Notes: a model not told the origin generated them from the letters alone. A DNA stretch of 64,000 nt from Pseudomonas sp. St316 (GCF_018325905.1 NZ_AP021901.1:4278001-4342000); one strand, 5' to 3'. Shown: positions 29,386 to 40,076, counted from the stretch's first letter. Made by a program: numbers and translations.

Positions 29386-31497
29386 TCAGCCACCCAGCAC
29401 GGTTCTCACCATCCGGGTCAGCGCGTCCGGGCCGTAGGGCTTGCTCAACAAATGGGTATCGGGGCTCAACTGATGGTTCCGGGAGATGATGTCCCGGGTG
29501 TGACCCGAGGTGAACAGCACCGGGACCGGTGGTTTCTGCACCTTGGCCCAGGCAGCCAGGTCGGAACTCTTGATCAGGCCGGGCATGACCACGTCGGTGA
29601 AGATCAGGTCGACCGAGATGCCTTCCAGTAACAGCTTCATCGCCTCATCACCGTTGGCGGCCGTGAGGGTCCGATAGCCGGACTCTTCCAGCAGTTCCAC
29701 CGACGCGCTGCGCACCTCGTCGTTGTCCTCCACCACGAGGATCGTCTCTTGCCGGCCGGACTGAATCACGTCGTGCTGCTCGGTTTCGCCCACTTCGGGC
29801 GCAAGGCTTCGAGGGAAATACATCCGTACTCGCGTGCCCTCGCCCAGGTCGCTGGTGATCTCGATATGGCCGCCACTCTGCTTGACGAACCCGAACACCA
29901 TGCTCAGTCCAAGCCCGGTGCCCTGACCATCGGTCTTGGTGGTGAAAAACGGTTCGAACGCCTGCTTCAGGATGTCGGGCGGCATGCCGGCTCCGCAATC
30001 GATCACCGACAGCCGGACATAGTCGCCGGCCGGGATCCCCTTGCCGGCACAGAACGGTTCATCGAGCACGATGTTCTCGCCGATCATGCCGATGGTGCCC
30101 TCGCCGCCCATGGCATCGCGGGCATTGATCGCCAGGTTCAACAGGGCGTTTTCCAATTGATTGCGATCGACGTGGATGCACCAGGGCGCCTGGGGCAGGT
30201 TCACTTCAATCTGGATGTTTTCGCCCAAGGCCCGTTGCAGCAGTTCACCCATGCCATCGTAGATGCGTCGCGGGTTGTAGACCTCCGGTGACAATGGCTG
30301 GCGCCTGGCAAAAGCCAGCAGTTGCGATGACAACTTGGCCCCCCGCTCCACGGCCTCGATGGAGGCACTGACCCGCCGCTGCACGTTGGCATTGTCCCGC
30401 TCGTGGCGGGCCAACAAGTGCAGGTTGCCGGCAATCACTTGCAGCAGGTTGTTGAAGTCATGGGCCACGCCGCCAGTGAGACCGCCAATGGCCTCGAGCT
30501 TTTGCGACTGACGCAACTGCTCTTCTGCCACCAGCCGCGCCTGTACTTCGTCGGCGACCCGCTGTTCCAGGTCGCGGGTGAATTTGAGCAACGAAGCTTC
30601 GGCTGTCTTGCGTTCGTTGATGTCAATCAGTACCCCCGGGAAACGCAGGGGTTTGCCCAACGCATCGAACTCACACCGTCCGCTGGCCTGCACCCATAGG
30701 TAATCACCGCCCAGACGACGTACCCGATATTCAGCGCTGTAGGGTGTGCCCGTACGCAAGGTCAGTTCGACCCGCTGGTTCACTTCTTCCAGGTCATCCG
30801 GATGAATGCTCTGGCGGGCGATCTCGATCGGCAGAGCGTCCAGTGGAGTGTCTGGCGGGTAGTTGAAGGTACGGGCGAAACGCTCATCGCCCGACAGCGT
30901 GTCGGCCTGGATGTCCCAGACGAACGATCCCAGCAAGGGTCCCGCCGAGAGGGCCAATTGGATGCGTTCATTGACGGCTCGGTAACTGCGTTCGGCCTCT
31001 CGCCGGGCGCGCTCGGTCAACACGTGCTCGGTGGTTTCCACCACAATCGCCAGCACGCCCGCCGGGGACTGGTCGTCATCGGGCACCGGGCTGTAATAGA
31101 GGTCCATCCACACATCTTCAGGCTTGCCGTCGCGCAGCAGGACCAACTCTTTGCTGCGGTAGGACAAGGTGCCGCCGGCCAGGCAGACGTCCAGCACATG
31201 CCGATTGAATTCGGCGACCTCCGGCCAACCCAACTCCACCGCGCACCCTAGCAGGTAAGGATGGCGGCCACCGGCGAACTCGGCATAGGCATCGTTGTAG
31301 ATCATGAAGCCCTGGCGGCCCCACAACATCACCATCGGCAGGGGCGACGCCAGCAACAACTGAACGGCGCTGCGCAGACTGGCGGACCAGTGCTCGATGG
31401 CGCCCAACTCGGTCCGGCTCCAATCGAACGCCCGGATACGCCCGGCCATTTCACTGCCCCACCCAGGGCACCCGTGATTCTGGGATAGAAACTGCAT
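29386..31497 (-). CDS. Hybrid sensor histidine kinase (PAS, HisKA, HATPase, receiver)
   Basis: 703 residues with no membrane segment, so cytoplasmic. In order: a PAS-like domain (about 25-160), a second PAS/PAC (about 175-300), a coiled linker, HisKA with His346 in GGLTGGVAHDFNNLLQ, HATPase (about 440-565; DGQGTGLGLSMVFGF), and a receiver domain (584-703) with Asp591, the phosphoacceptor Asp635 (FTDVVMPG) and Lys686. The HDFNN type of kinase usually senses light or cytoplasmic ligands through PAS domains. The cognate output regulator is not adjacent. It is monocistronic, between a REP pair and a family-2 hairpin repeat. Confidence 0.93.
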   Translation of the reverse strand: MQFLSQNHGCPGWGSEMAGRIRAFDWSRTELGAIEHWSASLRSAVQLLLASPLPMVMLWGRQGFMIYNDAYAEFAGGRHPYLLGCAVELGWPEVAEFNRHVLDVCLAGGTLSYRSKELVLLRDGKPEDVWMDLYYSPVPDDDQSPAGVLAIVVETTEHVLTERARREAERSYRAVNERIQLALSAGPLLGSFVWDIQADTLSGDERFARTFNYPPDTPLDALPIEIARQSIHPDDLEEVNQRVELTLRTGTPYSAEYRVRRLGGDYLWVQASGRCEFDALGKPLRFPGVLIDINERKTAEASLLKFTRDLEQRVADEVQARLVAEEQLRQSQKLEAIGGLTGGVAHDFNNLLQVIAGNLHLLARHERDNANVQRRVSASIEAVERGAKLSSQLLAFARRQPLSPEVYNPRRIYDGMGELLQRALGENIQIEVNLPQAPWCIHVDRNQLENALLNLAINARDAMGGEGTIGMIGENIVLDEPFCAGKGIPAGDYVRLSVIDCGAGMPPDILKQAFEPFFTTKTDGQGTGLGLSMVFGFVKQSGGHIEITSDLGEGTRVRMYFPRSLAPEVGETEQHDVIQSGRQETILVVEDNDEVRSASVELLEESGYRTLTAANGDEAMKLLLEGISVDLIFTDVVMPGLIKSSDLAAWAKVQKPPVPVLFTSGHTRDIISRNHQLSPDTHLLSKPYGPDALTRMVRTVLGG

Positions 31498-31645
31498 GGT
31501 CGACTCTGAGCCTCAAAATGCCTGCAGGGAATCGGCATACACAAATCCCTTGCGATCAGAGCTTCGAGCGCTGGGTTGGCGTTTGGTTTCATGGTGATCG
31601 GCTTACGCACGATCCCTGTGGTCAAGATTGCTCCTGCTTGGCTCT

Positions 31646-31759
31646 GTAGCAGCTGGCGAAGCCTGCGATCTTTTGATCTTGATCTTGTTCTTTATCTTTC
31701 GCTTGCTACTCAATTGCCTGGGACAAGGTCGCAACCTCGTTGCACTCGACAGCTCCTAC
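31646..31759. repeat. Long imperfect hairpin repeat, family 2 (copy 2)
   Basis: About 114 bases resembling the copy at 3166-3266. It opens TAGCAGCTGGCGAAGCCTGCG and closes CGTTGCACTCGACAGCTCC, and the arms pair imperfectly. It lies between the kinase and dnaE2, where nothing else is recognised in 31498-31812. Confidence 0.75.
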
Positions 31760-31812
31760 ATTGCTCCTACGGGCGCAGCCCATCGGGAGCAAGCGCACTC
31801 ACCGCGGGGGAC

Positions 31813-34800
31813 TCAGCGAAAATCACGGCTTTGTACCTGGATGCCCGCCAACAACTCGGTCAGGTCGCTCAGCCGCCCGGCGATCAAGTGGCGGACCTCG
31901 CCGACACTTTCCCAGCGCCCGTCGACCCTGAGCAACTGCGAGCCCACCAAGGTCTTGCGCTGGCGCTCGGCCAAGTCGCGCCAGACCACCACGTTGAGGT
32001 TGCCGAATTCATCTTCCAGGGTGACAAAGGTCACACCGCTGGCCGTGCCCGGGCGTTGGCGACCGGTGACCAGCCCGGCGACGCTGACGTTGCGGCCATG
32101 CTCCACCTCTTGCAACTCCCGTGAGCTGCGGCAGCGCCGGGCACGCAGTTCGGGGCGCAGCAGGGCCAGTGGATGAGGGCCCAGTGTCGTGCCGAGCGTG
32201 GTGTAATCGGCAAACAGGTTTTCCCCCAGCGTGGGTTTTGGCAGGGCCACGGGCGGTTCCTCCTGGCTGGGTAAACCGGCGAACAACCCCAGTTGCTTCT
32301 GCACCCCGGCCACTTCCCAGCGGGCACGATGGCGATCACCGGCCAAGCCCTGCAAAGCTCCCGCGTCGGCCAATTGCGCCTGGGCCCGGGCATCGAGTTG
32401 CGCACGCTCGCCCAAGTCAGCCACGTCGCTGAAGGGCCGATGCCGGCGGGCTGCTTCGATACGGCGAGCATCCTCTTCGCGAAAGCCCTTGACCATGCAC
32501 AGCCCCATGCGAATCGCCGGTTGCCGACCGTCCATGGGTTCGAGGCTGCAATCCCAATCGCTGGCGCGCACGTCCACCGGACGGATCGACAGTTGATGCC
32601 GGCGGGCATCCTGGAGGATCTGGTCCGGGCTGTAGAACCCCATGGGCCAACTGTTGATCAGGGCACAGGCGAACGCCGCCGGTTCGTGGCATTTGAGCCA
32701 ACTGCTGGCGTAGGTCAGCAAGGCGAAACTGGCGGCGTGGGATTCCGGGAAACCGTAATTGCCGAAACCTTTGATCTGTTCGAAGATTTGCGCGGCGAAT
32801 TCAGCGGTGTAGCCGTTTTTCTTCATCCCCTGCGCCAGGCGTTCCCGATGGGGTTCCAACCCACCGTGACGTTTCCAGGCAGCCATGGAGCGACGCAATT
32901 GGTCGGCTTCACCCGGGGTGTAGTCGGCCGCGACGATGGCGATCTGCATGACCTGTTCCTGGAACAAGGGAACACCCAGGGTGCGGTTGAGCACTTCTTC
33001 CAGCGCGGCAGAGGGGTAAGTCACCGCCTCTTCTTTGTTTCTGCGCCGCAAATACGGATGCACCATCCCACCCTGGATCGGCCCAGGCCGTACGATCGCC
33101 ACTTCGATGACCAAATCGTAGAACGTCTTGGGCCTCAGCCGAGGCAACATCGACATCTGCGCCCGTGATTCGATCTGGAATACCCCGATGGTGTCGGCGC
33201 GACTGATCATCTCGTAGGTCGCCCGATCCTCCTGGGGCAACGACGCCAGGGTATAGCGGTGCCCCCGGTAGTGCTCGATCAAGTCGAAACAGCGACGAAT
33301 CGCACTGAGCATGCCCAAGGCCAGGATATCCACCTTGAGTAACCCGACCGCGTCCAGGTCGTCCTTGTCCCACTGGATGATGGTGCGTTCGGCCATGGCG
33401 GCGTTTTCCACCGGCACCAGGGTGTCCAGGGGCTGCTCGGAAATCACGAAGCCGCCAGGGTGCTGGGACAAATGCCGAGGGAAACCGATCAATTGCTGGG
33501 TCAGGCTCAGCACCCGGCGCAACACCGGGCTGTCCGGGTCGAAGCCGCCTTCACGCAAGCGCTCCACTGGCGGCGCCTCGTCGCTCCAGCGGCCACAGCA
33601 ATCGGCCAGGGCGTTGACCTGGTCCGGCGGCAAGCCCAGGGCCTTGGCCACATCGCGCACCGCCCCGGCGCCGTGGTAACTGCTGACCACCGCCGTCAAC
33701 GCCGCTCGATGACGACCGTAGCGCTGGAACACGTACTGCAGCACTTCCTCGCGACGCTCGTGTTCAAAGTCGACGTCAATGTCCGGCGGCTCGTTGCGCT
33801 CCCGGGACAGGAAGCGTTCGAACAACAGGCTGGTGAGGCTGGGATCGATTTCGGTGATGCCCAGGGCGTAGCACACCGCCGAGTTGGCCGCCGAACCGCG
33901 CCCCTGGCAAAGGATATGGCGGCTGCGGGCGAAACTGACGATGTCCTGGACGGTGAGGAAATAACTGTCATAGCCCAACTCGGCGATCAGGCTCAGCTCC
34001 CTGTCGATCTGCGCGCGCACTTTGTCTGGCACCCCTTTTTTCCAGCGTTCACGCATGCCACGCTCGGTCAGCTCCCGCAACCAGGACGCCGGTTCATGGC
34101 CCTCGGGCACCAGCTCACGCGGGTATTGATAGCGCAACTGACCGAGGTCGAACCTGCAGCGCCGGGCGATCACCAGGGTTTCGTCGAGCAAGGCCCGCGG
34201 GTAGAGATCGACCAGGTCCTTGCGGCTGCGCAAGTGGCGCTCGCCGTTGGGGTGCAGGCGCTGGCCGGCCTCGGCCACCGTGACGTGGTGACGGATGGCG
34301 GTCATGGTGTCCTGCAAGGCACGACGGCCGCGCACATGCATGTGCACATCGCCACTGGCCACAACGGGAAGATCCAAGCGCGCGGCCAGCGCCAACGAGT
34401 CTGCCAACCAACGGCGGTCGTCCTGTGCGCAATGCAACTGGACCGTCAGCCACAGGCGCCCGGCAAAGATCGGCTGGAGCCAACGGCCATGTTCCTCGGC
34501 GTCCTTGCCCTCGGCGACCCACAACGCCAGCAATCCCGGCAAAGGCTGGTCGAAGTCCTCTCGCACGATGCGATAGTGGCCCTTCTCGCTGCGACGCCGG
34601 GCGCAGGTGATCAGCCGGCACAAGGCTTGATAGCCTTCCAGGTTTTCCACCAGCAACACCAGTTTCGGACCGTTCTCGACCTGGATTTCGCTGCCGACGA
34701 TCAGTTGCAGCTCCAGTTCCCTGGCCGCCTGCCAGGCCCGGACGATTCCGGCCAGGGTGCACTCATCGGTGATTGCCAGGGCCTGGTAGCCCTCCTGCAT

Positions 34801-34890
34801 GGCCCGACGACACAGCTCCAGGGCACTGGAAGCGCCGCGTTGGAAGCTGAAGTTCGACAGGCAATGCAGCTCGGCATATTCAACGCTCAT
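31813..34890 (-). CDS. dnaE2: Error-prone DNA polymerase DnaE2 (ImuC)
   Basis: The start at 34890 ([20 protein letters not shown]) overlaps imuB by four bases (ATGA), giving 1025 residues, the usual DnaE2 length. The N-terminal PHP domain ([19 protein letters not shown]), the palm with catalytic acidic residues in [20 protein letters not shown], and C-terminal helix-hairpin-helix and OB domains are all visible. It is the catalytic C-family polymerase of the SOS mutasome, synthesising past lesions with ImuA and ImuB. It is the last gene of the lexA2-imuA-imuB-dnaE2 operon. Confidence 0.96.
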   Translation of the reverse strand: MSVEYAELHCLSNFSFQRGASSALELCRRAMQEGYQALAITDECTLAGIVRAWQAARELELQLIVGSEIQVENGPKLVLLVENLEGYQALCRLITCARRRSEKGHYRIVREDFDQPLPGLLALWVAEGKDAEEHGRWLQPIFAGRLWLTVQLHCAQDDRRWLADSLALAARLDLPVVASGDVHMHVRGRRALQDTMTAIRHHVTVAEAGQRLHPNGERHLRSRKDLVDLYPRALLDETLVIARRCRFDLGQLRYQYPRELVPEGHEPASWLRELTERGMRERWKKGVPDKVRAQIDRELSLIAELGYDSYFLTVQDIVSFARSRHILCQGRGSAANSAVCYALGITEIDPSLTSLLFERFLSRERNEPPDIDVDFEHERREEVLQYVFQRYGRHRAALTAVVSSYHGAGAVRDVAKALGLPPDQVNALADCCGRWSDEAPPVERLREGGFDPDSPVLRRVLSLTQQLIGFPRHLSQHPGGFVISEQPLDTLVPVENAAMAERTIIQWDKDDLDAVGLLKVDILALGMLSAIRRCFDLIEHYRGHRYTLASLPQEDRATYEMISRADTIGVFQIESRAQMSMLPRLRPKTFYDLVIEVAIVRPGPIQGGMVHPYLRRRNKEEAVTYPSAALEEVLNRTLGVPLFQEQVMQIAIVAADYTPGEADQLRRSMAAWKRHGGLEPHRERLAQGMKKNGYTAEFAAQIFEQIKGFGNYGFPESHAASFALLTYASSWLKCHEPAAFACALINSWPMGFYSPDQILQDARRHQLSIRPVDVRASDWDCSLEPMDGRQPAIRMGLCMVKGFREEDARRIEAARRHRPFSDVADLGERAQLDARAQAQLADAGALQGLAGDRHRARWEVAGVQKQLGLFAGLPSQEEPPVALPKPTLGENLFADYTTLGTTLGPHPLALLRPELRARRCRSSRELQEVEHGRNVSVAGLVTGRQRPGTASGVTFVTLEDEFGNLNVVVWRDLAERQRKTLVGSQLLRVDGRWESVGEVRHLIAGRLSDLTELLAGIQVQSRDFR

Positions 34891-36308
34891 GCGAACCAGC
34901 CCTGCAGCCACAACGGCCCGCCCTCGCCCACCGGTCGATAGGCCCAGCCACGTTGTCCGCTGCGGGTTTCGATCAGGTAGTAGTCGCGGCGTACGTCGGC
35001 ACCGTCCCACCAGCCGGTCTCGATGCGCTCCGGGCCCATGAGGACTCGCGCCTGGCTGTCCTGCAGCACCTGGGCCTCATTCAGCAGCCAGCCGGGACGC
35101 TGCACGCCAGCGCGCACCGGACAGGTCTGGGGCCGGGGTTGGGGCGTCATTTGCCAGGCGCATTCAGGTCGGTGGTCATCACGAAACCCCAGGCCCTGCA
35201 CCGCGTCGTCCCCCAGTCGCGCCCGCAGCCGTTCCCGCAGTTGCTCCCAGGGCAAGGACTGTTGCGGGCGCTCGTCGAACAGTTCCAGGCGCTGGGGCAC
35301 GAAGCTCGGCAGGTCCTCGGCACACAGGCGAAAACCCCGCACCGGGGCCGCGACCTGCACCTGCTCCAAGCGACCGCGGGCCAGTTCGAAAAGCATCGCC
35401 GGATCCCGTTCGGCGCTGAGCAAGCCGACCTTGATCAGCGTGTCCGGCAAACCGGCGTGCTCCAGGTGCAGGTCGAAGCGCTGCACGCCGCTGTCGCGTC
35501 CGCACAGGAAGGCCGACAAGTCACCGGTCAAGCGACGCAACGGAAACAGCAGCGCCTGATGGGATTGCACGTCATAGTTGAGTTCGATGCGCACATCGAA
35601 ACGGTCGGGCGGCAGGTAGAACGACAGCGCCAGGGTGCGACTGCCCGTCAACGCATCGAGGTGCTTGAGCACCTGGGCCTCGAAGCGCCGTGCCAGGGTC
35701 TGCCGGGGCAAGGCCTGGACCTGGCTCAGGCGGCGCAGACCCATGCGCGACAGCGCCGTGGCGACCTCGGGGTCCAGGCCGATCCGCTCCACAGGCATGT
35801 CTCCCAGGCATTGTTGCAAGGTCTCGGCGTCGGGCACCACCAAGGCGTCATAGGCATTGGCCAACACCCGCGCCGCCACCGGATTAGGGGCGGCGACGAT
35901 GCGATGGCGAAAGCCCAGCTCGGTCAGCTCGGTCCGCAAGCGCGCCTCGAACACCGGCCAGGGCCCGAACAGACCCAGGCTCGACTCGATCTCGAACAGC
36001 AGCGTACGCGGGTAATGCACGCTGACCTGGGAGCTGAAACGGTAGGCCCAGGCCGCCAGGAACTGTTGCCAGTGTTCGATTTGCGCCGCGTCGTATTCGG
36101 CGGTGGCAAAGCCTTTGCTCAAGGCCTGGGCGGCGGTCATGGTCTGGCCGGGACGCAAGCCCAGGGCCCGTGCCGGCGCATTCACCGCTTGCAGCACCCG
36201 ACGCTGGGCCGGACCGGTCAGCAATGCCAGGGGCTGTTCGGGATCGGGGCGCTGACGCAGCGCGGCGTCCAGCGCCAATTGCGGGAAGAGAATACAGACC
36301 CAGCGCAT
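34887..36308 (-). CDS. imuB: ImuB, Y-family polymerase-like mutasome protein
   Basis: The start at 36308 ([20 protein letters not shown]) gives 473 residues. It has the Y-family fold, but the N-terminal catalytic carboxylate stretch reads FPQLALDA rather than the active DMD-type motif, consistent with the known non-catalytic role of ImuB. It bridges the beta clamp and DnaE2; QQSLPWEQL near residue 345 could be a clamp-binding segment (inference). It starts seven bases after imuA ends and overlaps dnaE2 by four bases. Confidence 0.95.
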   Translation of the reverse strand: MRWVCILFPQLALDAALRQRPDPEQPLALLTGPAQRRVLQAVNAPARALGLRPGQTMTAAQALSKGFATAEYDAAQIEHWQQFLAAWAYRFSSQVSVHYPRTLLFEIESSLGLFGPWPVFEARLRTELTELGFRHRIVAAPNPVAARVLANAYDALVVPDAETLQQCLGDMPVERIGLDPEVATALSRMGLRRLSQVQALPRQTLARRFEAQVLKHLDALTGSRTLALSFYLPPDRFDVRIELNYDVQSHQALLFPLRRLTGDLSAFLCGRDSGVQRFDLHLEHAGLPDTLIKVGLLSAERDPAMLFELARGRLEQVQVAAPVRGFRLCAEDLPSFVPQRLELFDERPQQSLPWEQLRERLRARLGDDAVQGLGFRDDHRPECAWQMTPQPRPQTCPVRAGVQRPGWLLNEAQVLQDSQARVLMGPERIETGWWDGADVRRDYYLIETRSGQRGWAYRPVGEGGPLWLQGWFA

Positions 36309-36315
36309 CGCAACC

Positions 36316-36948
36316 TCAATGCCCGGTTTGTGTGGCGAGCGTGGTAAAGGCAATCGGCGCCGAACGAGCCAACCCGCCCCGGCACTTGAGCACGCGCAAT
36401 TGCGCAGGCCGGGCATCGATGGCAATGCGCAGCGCCGCCGGCGACGGGTTGATGGCCTCCTGGATCGAGCGCCAGGCGAATGCCAGGGTCTGGCCGGTTT
36501 CCGCTGCCACTTGCAAGCGGCGCAAGGCCCGATCATCCGCCTGGCGGGGCCAGCACAGGACCGCGCCACAACTGCCCGAACGCAGGCATTGTTCGGTGGC
36601 CCACAGGGCGTCGCGTTCATCGGCCTGGATCACCGACATTTGGCGCAGGTCGATCCCGGCGTTCTGCCAGGCCTGAGGATAAGGCACGAACGGTGGCGCC
36701 ACCAGCACGATCCGCTCCCCCGCCGCCGACAGCCGCGCCAGGGTCGGCCACACCAGTTGCAACTCACCCACGCCCGGCGCGGCGATGAGCAGTTCCGTCA
36801 ACGCCGCTTCCGGCCAGCCACCACTGGGCAACGCCGCGTCCAGTGCCGCATGGCCGGTGGGTTGCGGGCTGGCGGCTGGCGGCGCAGGCCGGCCTTTCCA
36901 GACCTGGCCGCCGTTGAACAGCGTGTCCAGCGCAACGACAGCGCCCAT
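36316..36948 (-). CDS. imuA: ImuA, SulA/RecA-like mutasome protein
   Basis: 210 residues of the ImuA (SulA-like) family: HAALDAALPSGGWPEAALTELL resembles the RecA/SulA core entry but lacks a full Walker A. ImuA is needed for DnaE2-dependent mutagenesis. The ATG shares one base with the lexA2 TGA (TGATG), so translation is coupled. Confidence 0.94.
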   Translation of the reverse strand: MGAVVALDTLFNGGQVWKGRPAPPAASPQPTGHAALDAALPSGGWPEAALTELLIAAPGVGELQLVWPTLARLSAAGERIVLVAPPFVPYPQAWQNAGIDLRQMSVIQADERDALWATEQCLRSGSCGAVLCWPRQADDRALRRLQVAAETGQTLAFAWRSIQEAINPSPAALRIAIDARPAQLRVLKCRGGLARSAPIAFTTLATQTGH

Positions 36949-37562
36949 CAGCCTTGCCTCACCAAGCCACAGAACACCCCTTCTATCGCCAGGTCCTGGT
37001 CGGCCTCGACGATGATTGGCTGGTAGGCCGGGTTGCGCGGCAATAAACGCACCCGCTCGCCGAGGCGCTCGAAGCGCTTGATGGTGACTTCACCGTCCAG
37101 GCGCGCCACGACGATCTGGCCGTTGGAGGCCTGCGGCGTGCGCTGCACGCCCACCAGGTCACCGTCGAGGATACCGTCCTCGATCATCGAATCGCCCTGG
37201 ACCCGCAGCAGGTAATCCGGCGCCTTGGTAAAGATCGCCGGGTCCAGCATCAGGCGGCTGTGGACCTCGGCGTCGGCACCGATCGGCAGCCCGGCGGCCA
37301 CTCGCCCCAGCACCGGCACGTCCAGCAGCTCGGGTCGAGGTGGCTGGTTCAGCAAGCGAATGCCCCGGGCCTGGTGCGGATTGACCTCGATGAAACCGGC
37401 TTCGGTCAACGCCAGCACATGCTTGCGCGCCACGCTGCGGGAGGCAAAACCAAACGCCTCGCTGATTTCAGCGAGGCTGGGAGGCTGGCCCTGATCGGCG
37501 ATGCGTTCGCGGATGAAGGTCAGGATGGCGGTGCGGCGGGGAGTGAGAGTCGTCATGGAGTA
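36948..37562 (-). CDS. lexA2: LexA2 repressor of the imu mutagenesis cassette
   Basis: A 204-residue LexA if read from MYSMTTLTPRRT at 37562 (AAGAG five bases upstream), or 202 from the ATG at 37556. The N-terminal helix-turn-helix has PSLAEISEAFGFASRSVARKH, and the C-terminal S24 peptidase has Ser in GDSMIEDG and Lys in GEVTIKRFER. A cleavable Ala-Gly lies in GRVAAGLPIG. RecA* from DNA damage would trigger self-cleavage. The operator overlaps the start codon region, so the gene is autoregulated. Pseudomonads carry this second LexA in addition to LexA1. Confidence 0.95.
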   Translation of the reverse strand, partial: YSMTTLTPRRTAILTFIRERIADQGQPPSLAEISEAFGFASRSVARKHVLALTEAGFIEVNPHQARGIRLLNQPPRPELLDVPVLGRVAAGLPIGADAEVHSRLMLDPAIFTKAPDYLLRVQGDSMIEDGILDGDLVGVQRTPQASNGQIVVARLDGEVTIKRFERLGERVRLLPRNPAYQPIIVEADQDLAIEGVFCGLVRQG

Positions 37563-37573
37563 CATTTGTACTC
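37558..37573. promoter_or_regulatory. LexA2 operator (palindrome at the lexA2 start)
   Basis: GAGTACATTTGTACTC is a perfect 6-bp inverted repeat around a 4-base centre, of the GTAC-N4-GTAC form. It is close to the GTAC-N4-GTGC LexA2 box I recall from P. putida. It overlaps the 5' end of lexA2. Confidence 0.8.
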
Positions 37574-37675
37574 TTGCGAGGTTTTTCTGACAAGCGCCGC
37601 CAGTCAGTTCACAGCCCAGCGGGAGCAATCTCTGGCCACAGGTCTCATCACTTTTCTTTAAATGAGCAGCCCTAC

Positions 37676-37770
37676 CCTGTGGGAGCGAGCTTGCTCGCGA
37701 AGACACCAGCACATTCGACATCCATGCAAGCTGACCCAGCGCCATCGCGAGCAAGCTCGCTCCCACAGTT
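37676..37770. repeat. REP pair
   Basis: Inverted doublet, CTGTGGGAG-outward orientation, in the lexA2/DUF971 intergenic region. Together with the next pair it fills most of 37574-37999; no gene is seen there. Confidence 0.9.
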
Positions 37771-37889
37771 GGATTGGGGTTCAGCCGTAAAGACATGTCG
37801 GCTATCAGGCCGCCTCGCGAGCACGCTTTGCACAGACCTCCCCCACATAGGTTTTTGGTTGTTTACAAGATCAATGTCCACCGCCAATC

Positions 37890-37985
37890 CCTGTGGGAGC
37901 CAAGCTTGCTCGCGATAGCAGTGGGTCTGATTACATCAATGCTGAATGTGCCACCGCCATCGCGAGCACACTCGCTCCCACAAGG
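37890..37985. repeat. REP pair, slightly degenerate
   Basis: Inverted doublet with GAGCCAAGCTTGCTCGCGAT and ATCGCGAGCACACTCGCTCC, one mutation in each arm. It follows the end of the AprAB-like operon. Confidence 0.88.
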
Positions 37986-37999
37986 GATCCGTGAAGAGA

Positions 38000-38272
38000 C
38001 TACAACCCCGCCAGGTAAGCCCATGGATAAATCCCCCGCTCATGCCCATCACTGAACACCAATTGCACCCCATACCCCTGGGCATTGACCCCAACCACCC
38101 GAACCCGCGGATCGACCTGAACCGTCAGCCCTTGCAGGCGAAACGCCCGGCACTGGGAACAGGGGCATTGCCGACGCAGTTCGGCATGGTCCAGGCATTG
38201 TTCAAGGCCATCGGGCCAGTCGAGCTTCAATTGTCCTTTGTCCCGGGAATTGCCAATCGCCAACGGGCTCAT
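38000..38272 (-). CDS. DUF971 domain protein
   Basis: 90 residues matching DUF971, the small N-terminal domain of gamma-butyrobetaine hydroxylases. CPCSQCR near residue 36 could bind iron or zinc, and FSDGHERGIYPWAYLAGL is the family's C-terminal signature. Stand-alone or Mrp-fused DUF971 proteins are linked to Fe-S maturation. Its ATG overlaps the HEAT gene stop by four bases (ATGA), so it is the last gene of the AprAB-like operon. Confidence 0.92.
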   Translation of the reverse strand: MSPLAIGNSRDKGQLKLDWPDGLEQCLDHAELRRQCPCSQCRAFRLQGLTVQVDPRVRVVGVNAQGYGVQLVFSDGHERGIYPWAYLAGL

Positions 38273-39231
38273 TGCAACTGCCCCAAGGCGATGCGCACGG
38301 CTTTGCGCACTTCGGGGTCGCCATCGTCCCGCGCAGCCTGCAACGCCGGGACAGCGCCGTGATCGTTCAACTCACCCAAGGCCAGGGCCGCCTCCTTGCG
38401 CAGGTTGCTGATGCGATGGCCCAGGGTCTCGATCAATCCCGGCAACGCCGGGGCGTAGCGCAAGCGGCCAAGGCTGCGGGTGGCGCGCAGGCGCACTTGC
38501 CAATAATCATCCCCCAGGGCCTCGACCAGGGCCGGGCCGGCGTCGACATGGCCGACCTTGCCCAGGGTGGTGGCGGCTTCTTCGCGTACCGCCCAGGCCG
38601 GGTCCCGCAGCGCCTGGCGCAGGGCCGGCAAGACCTGTGCGTCAGAGGCCAGGCCGAGGGCGCCAGTGGCAGCCCGCCGAACCTCGGTGTCCGGATCGTC
38701 ACTGGCCAACCGCGCCAAGGCAGGCAAGGCGTCGAGGTGCTTGAGCCAGCCGAGCACGCCGACAGCTTCGCGGCGAACGCTGGCATCGTTGTCGGCCAGG
38801 GCAACGAGCGCCACCGGTGCCGCGTCGGCCAGACGCAATTCGCGCAAGGCCCTGAACGCGGCGACGCGCACGCTGGCCTCCCCGTGGGCGGCCCAGGGCA
38901 GGATCACCCTCCCCGCCGCCTCGCTCTTGAGCAGGCTCAGACTCTGGGCGGCGGCACCCTGCACCGTCGTGGACGGATCGGTCAGGGCCTGGCACAACGC
39001 GGCGACCACCGGCGCGTCTTCCCAGGCTTCGAGCAGTCGCGCGGCTTCGGCGCGGACCTCGGCGCTGGCATCGTGGGCCAGGCGATCCACCAGCCATAGC
39101 AGGCCTTCAGGCTCCTCGAGGTCGGCCAGTTCGATCAGGGCGATGCGGCGCACGCCCGGGTCCTCGTCGGCCAGGCGTGGTTGCAGGGCAAGGATATCGT
39201 CGTTGTCGGTGTTTTCGAATAGAGAGGTCAT
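38269..39231 (-). CDS. HEAT-repeat protein
   Basis: 320 residues made of about nine to ten helical HEAT (PBS-lyase type) repeats, recognisable by the recurrent DxxxxVRxxAxxALGxL pattern. It overlaps the ABC ATPase gene by four bases and the DUF971 gene by four. HEAT proteins are scaffolds, so it may assemble or mature the flavoprotein-ferredoxin enzyme; that is inference. No signal peptide, so cytoplasmic. Confidence 0.9.
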   Translation of the reverse strand: MTSLFENTDNDDILALQPRLADEDPGVRRIALIELADLEEPEGLLWLVDRLAHDASAEVRAEAARLLEAWEDAPVVAALCQALTDPSTTVQGAAAQSLSLLKSEAAGRVILPWAAHGEASVRVAAFRALRELRLADAAPVALVALADNDASVRREAVGVLGWLKHLDALPALARLASDDPDTEVRRAATGALGLASDAQVLPALRQALRDPAWAVREEAATTLGKVGHVDAGPALVEALGDDYWQVRLRATRSLGRLRYAPALPGLIETLGHRISNLRKEAALALGELNDHGAVPALQAARDDGDPEVRKAVRIALGQLQ

Positions 39232-40076
39232 AGGGCAAATCGCGGCAAGGAGGTTTCAGGGGGAAGCCCGAGGGGATTGAGGCGCGGCAACTGCCGGCCG
39301 TCTTCATGGCGCAGCAAGTCGAGGCAGTGGCGCTTCAAGCGGGAGAACTCAGGACGGGTAACCAGTTCGGTCGTGCGTGGCCGTGGGAAGTCCAGGCGCA
39401 GATCCTCGATGATCCGACCGGGGCGCGGGCTCATCACCAGCAAGCGATCGGCCAGGAACAGCGCCTCGTCGATGTCGTGGGTCACGAACACCACGGTGGT
39501 ACGGATGCGGGTCCAGATGTCCAGCAGCAGCTCCTGCATGTTCAACCGGGTCAAGGCATCGAGCGCGCCAAAGGGTTCGTCCATCAGCAGCAGCCGTGGA
39601 CGATTGACCAGCACCCGGGCGATTTCCACCCGTTGCTGCATGCCCCCGGAGAGCTGGTCCGGCCAGTGCCCGGCGAAACCTTCCAGGCCCACCAGCGCGA
39701 TGATTTCATCGGCGGCCCGGTGCCGCTCGGCCTTGCCCAGGCCGCGCATCTTAAGGCCGAAAGCGACGTTGTCGCGCACGCTGCGCCAGGGAAACAGCGT
39801 GTGTTGCTGGAACACCATGCCGCGTTGGGGCGACGGGCCGGAAACCGCCAAGCCGTCGACATTCAAGCTGCCGGAGCGCGGCTGCAGATGCCCGGCCAAG
39901 GCCCCGAGCAAGGTGGACTTACCGCAGCCGGACGGCCCGAGAACACAGACGAACTGACCCGCCTCGATCTGGCAATCGAGGCCTTGGACCGCTTCGAAGG
40001 CTTGGTTCCCCTGACCAAGGACAATGGACAGCTGACGGATATCGATCCGCCCTTCGGGTGTTTGCATCACGCTCAT
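39228..40076 (-). CDS. ABC transporter ATPase, nitrate/sulfonate/taurine type
   Basis: The start at 40076 follows GGGAAGG and gives 282 residues. Walker A (GPSGCGKST), Q-loop (VFQQHTLFPW), signature (LSGGMQQRVEIARVL), Walker B (LLLMDEPFGALD) and the H-loop (THDIDEAL) are all intact. It pairs with the permease whose TGA shares one base with this ATG. By sequence it belongs to the SsuB/TauB/NrtD group; the real substrate is unknown. Confidence 0.95.
   Translation of the reverse strand: MSVMQTPEGRIDIRQLSIVLGQGNQAFEAVQGLDCQIEAGQFVCVLGPSGCGKSTLLGALAGHLQPRSGSLNVDGLAVSGPSPQRGMVFQQHTLFPWRSVRDNVAFGLKMRGLGKAERHRAADEIIALVGLEGFAGHWPDQLSGGMQQRVEIARVLVNRPRLLLMDEPFGALDALTRLNMQELLLDIWTRIRTTVVFVTHDIDEALFLADRLLVMSPRPGRIIEDLRLDFPRPRTTELVTRPEFSRLKRHCLDLLRHEDGRQLPRLNPLGLPPETSLPRFAL

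Noticed and set aside
34887..36620. 577-residue version of ImuB
   Set aside because: The first 104 residues overlap imuA in another frame and do not resemble Y-family proteins. The ATG at 36308 gives the correct length and N-terminus.
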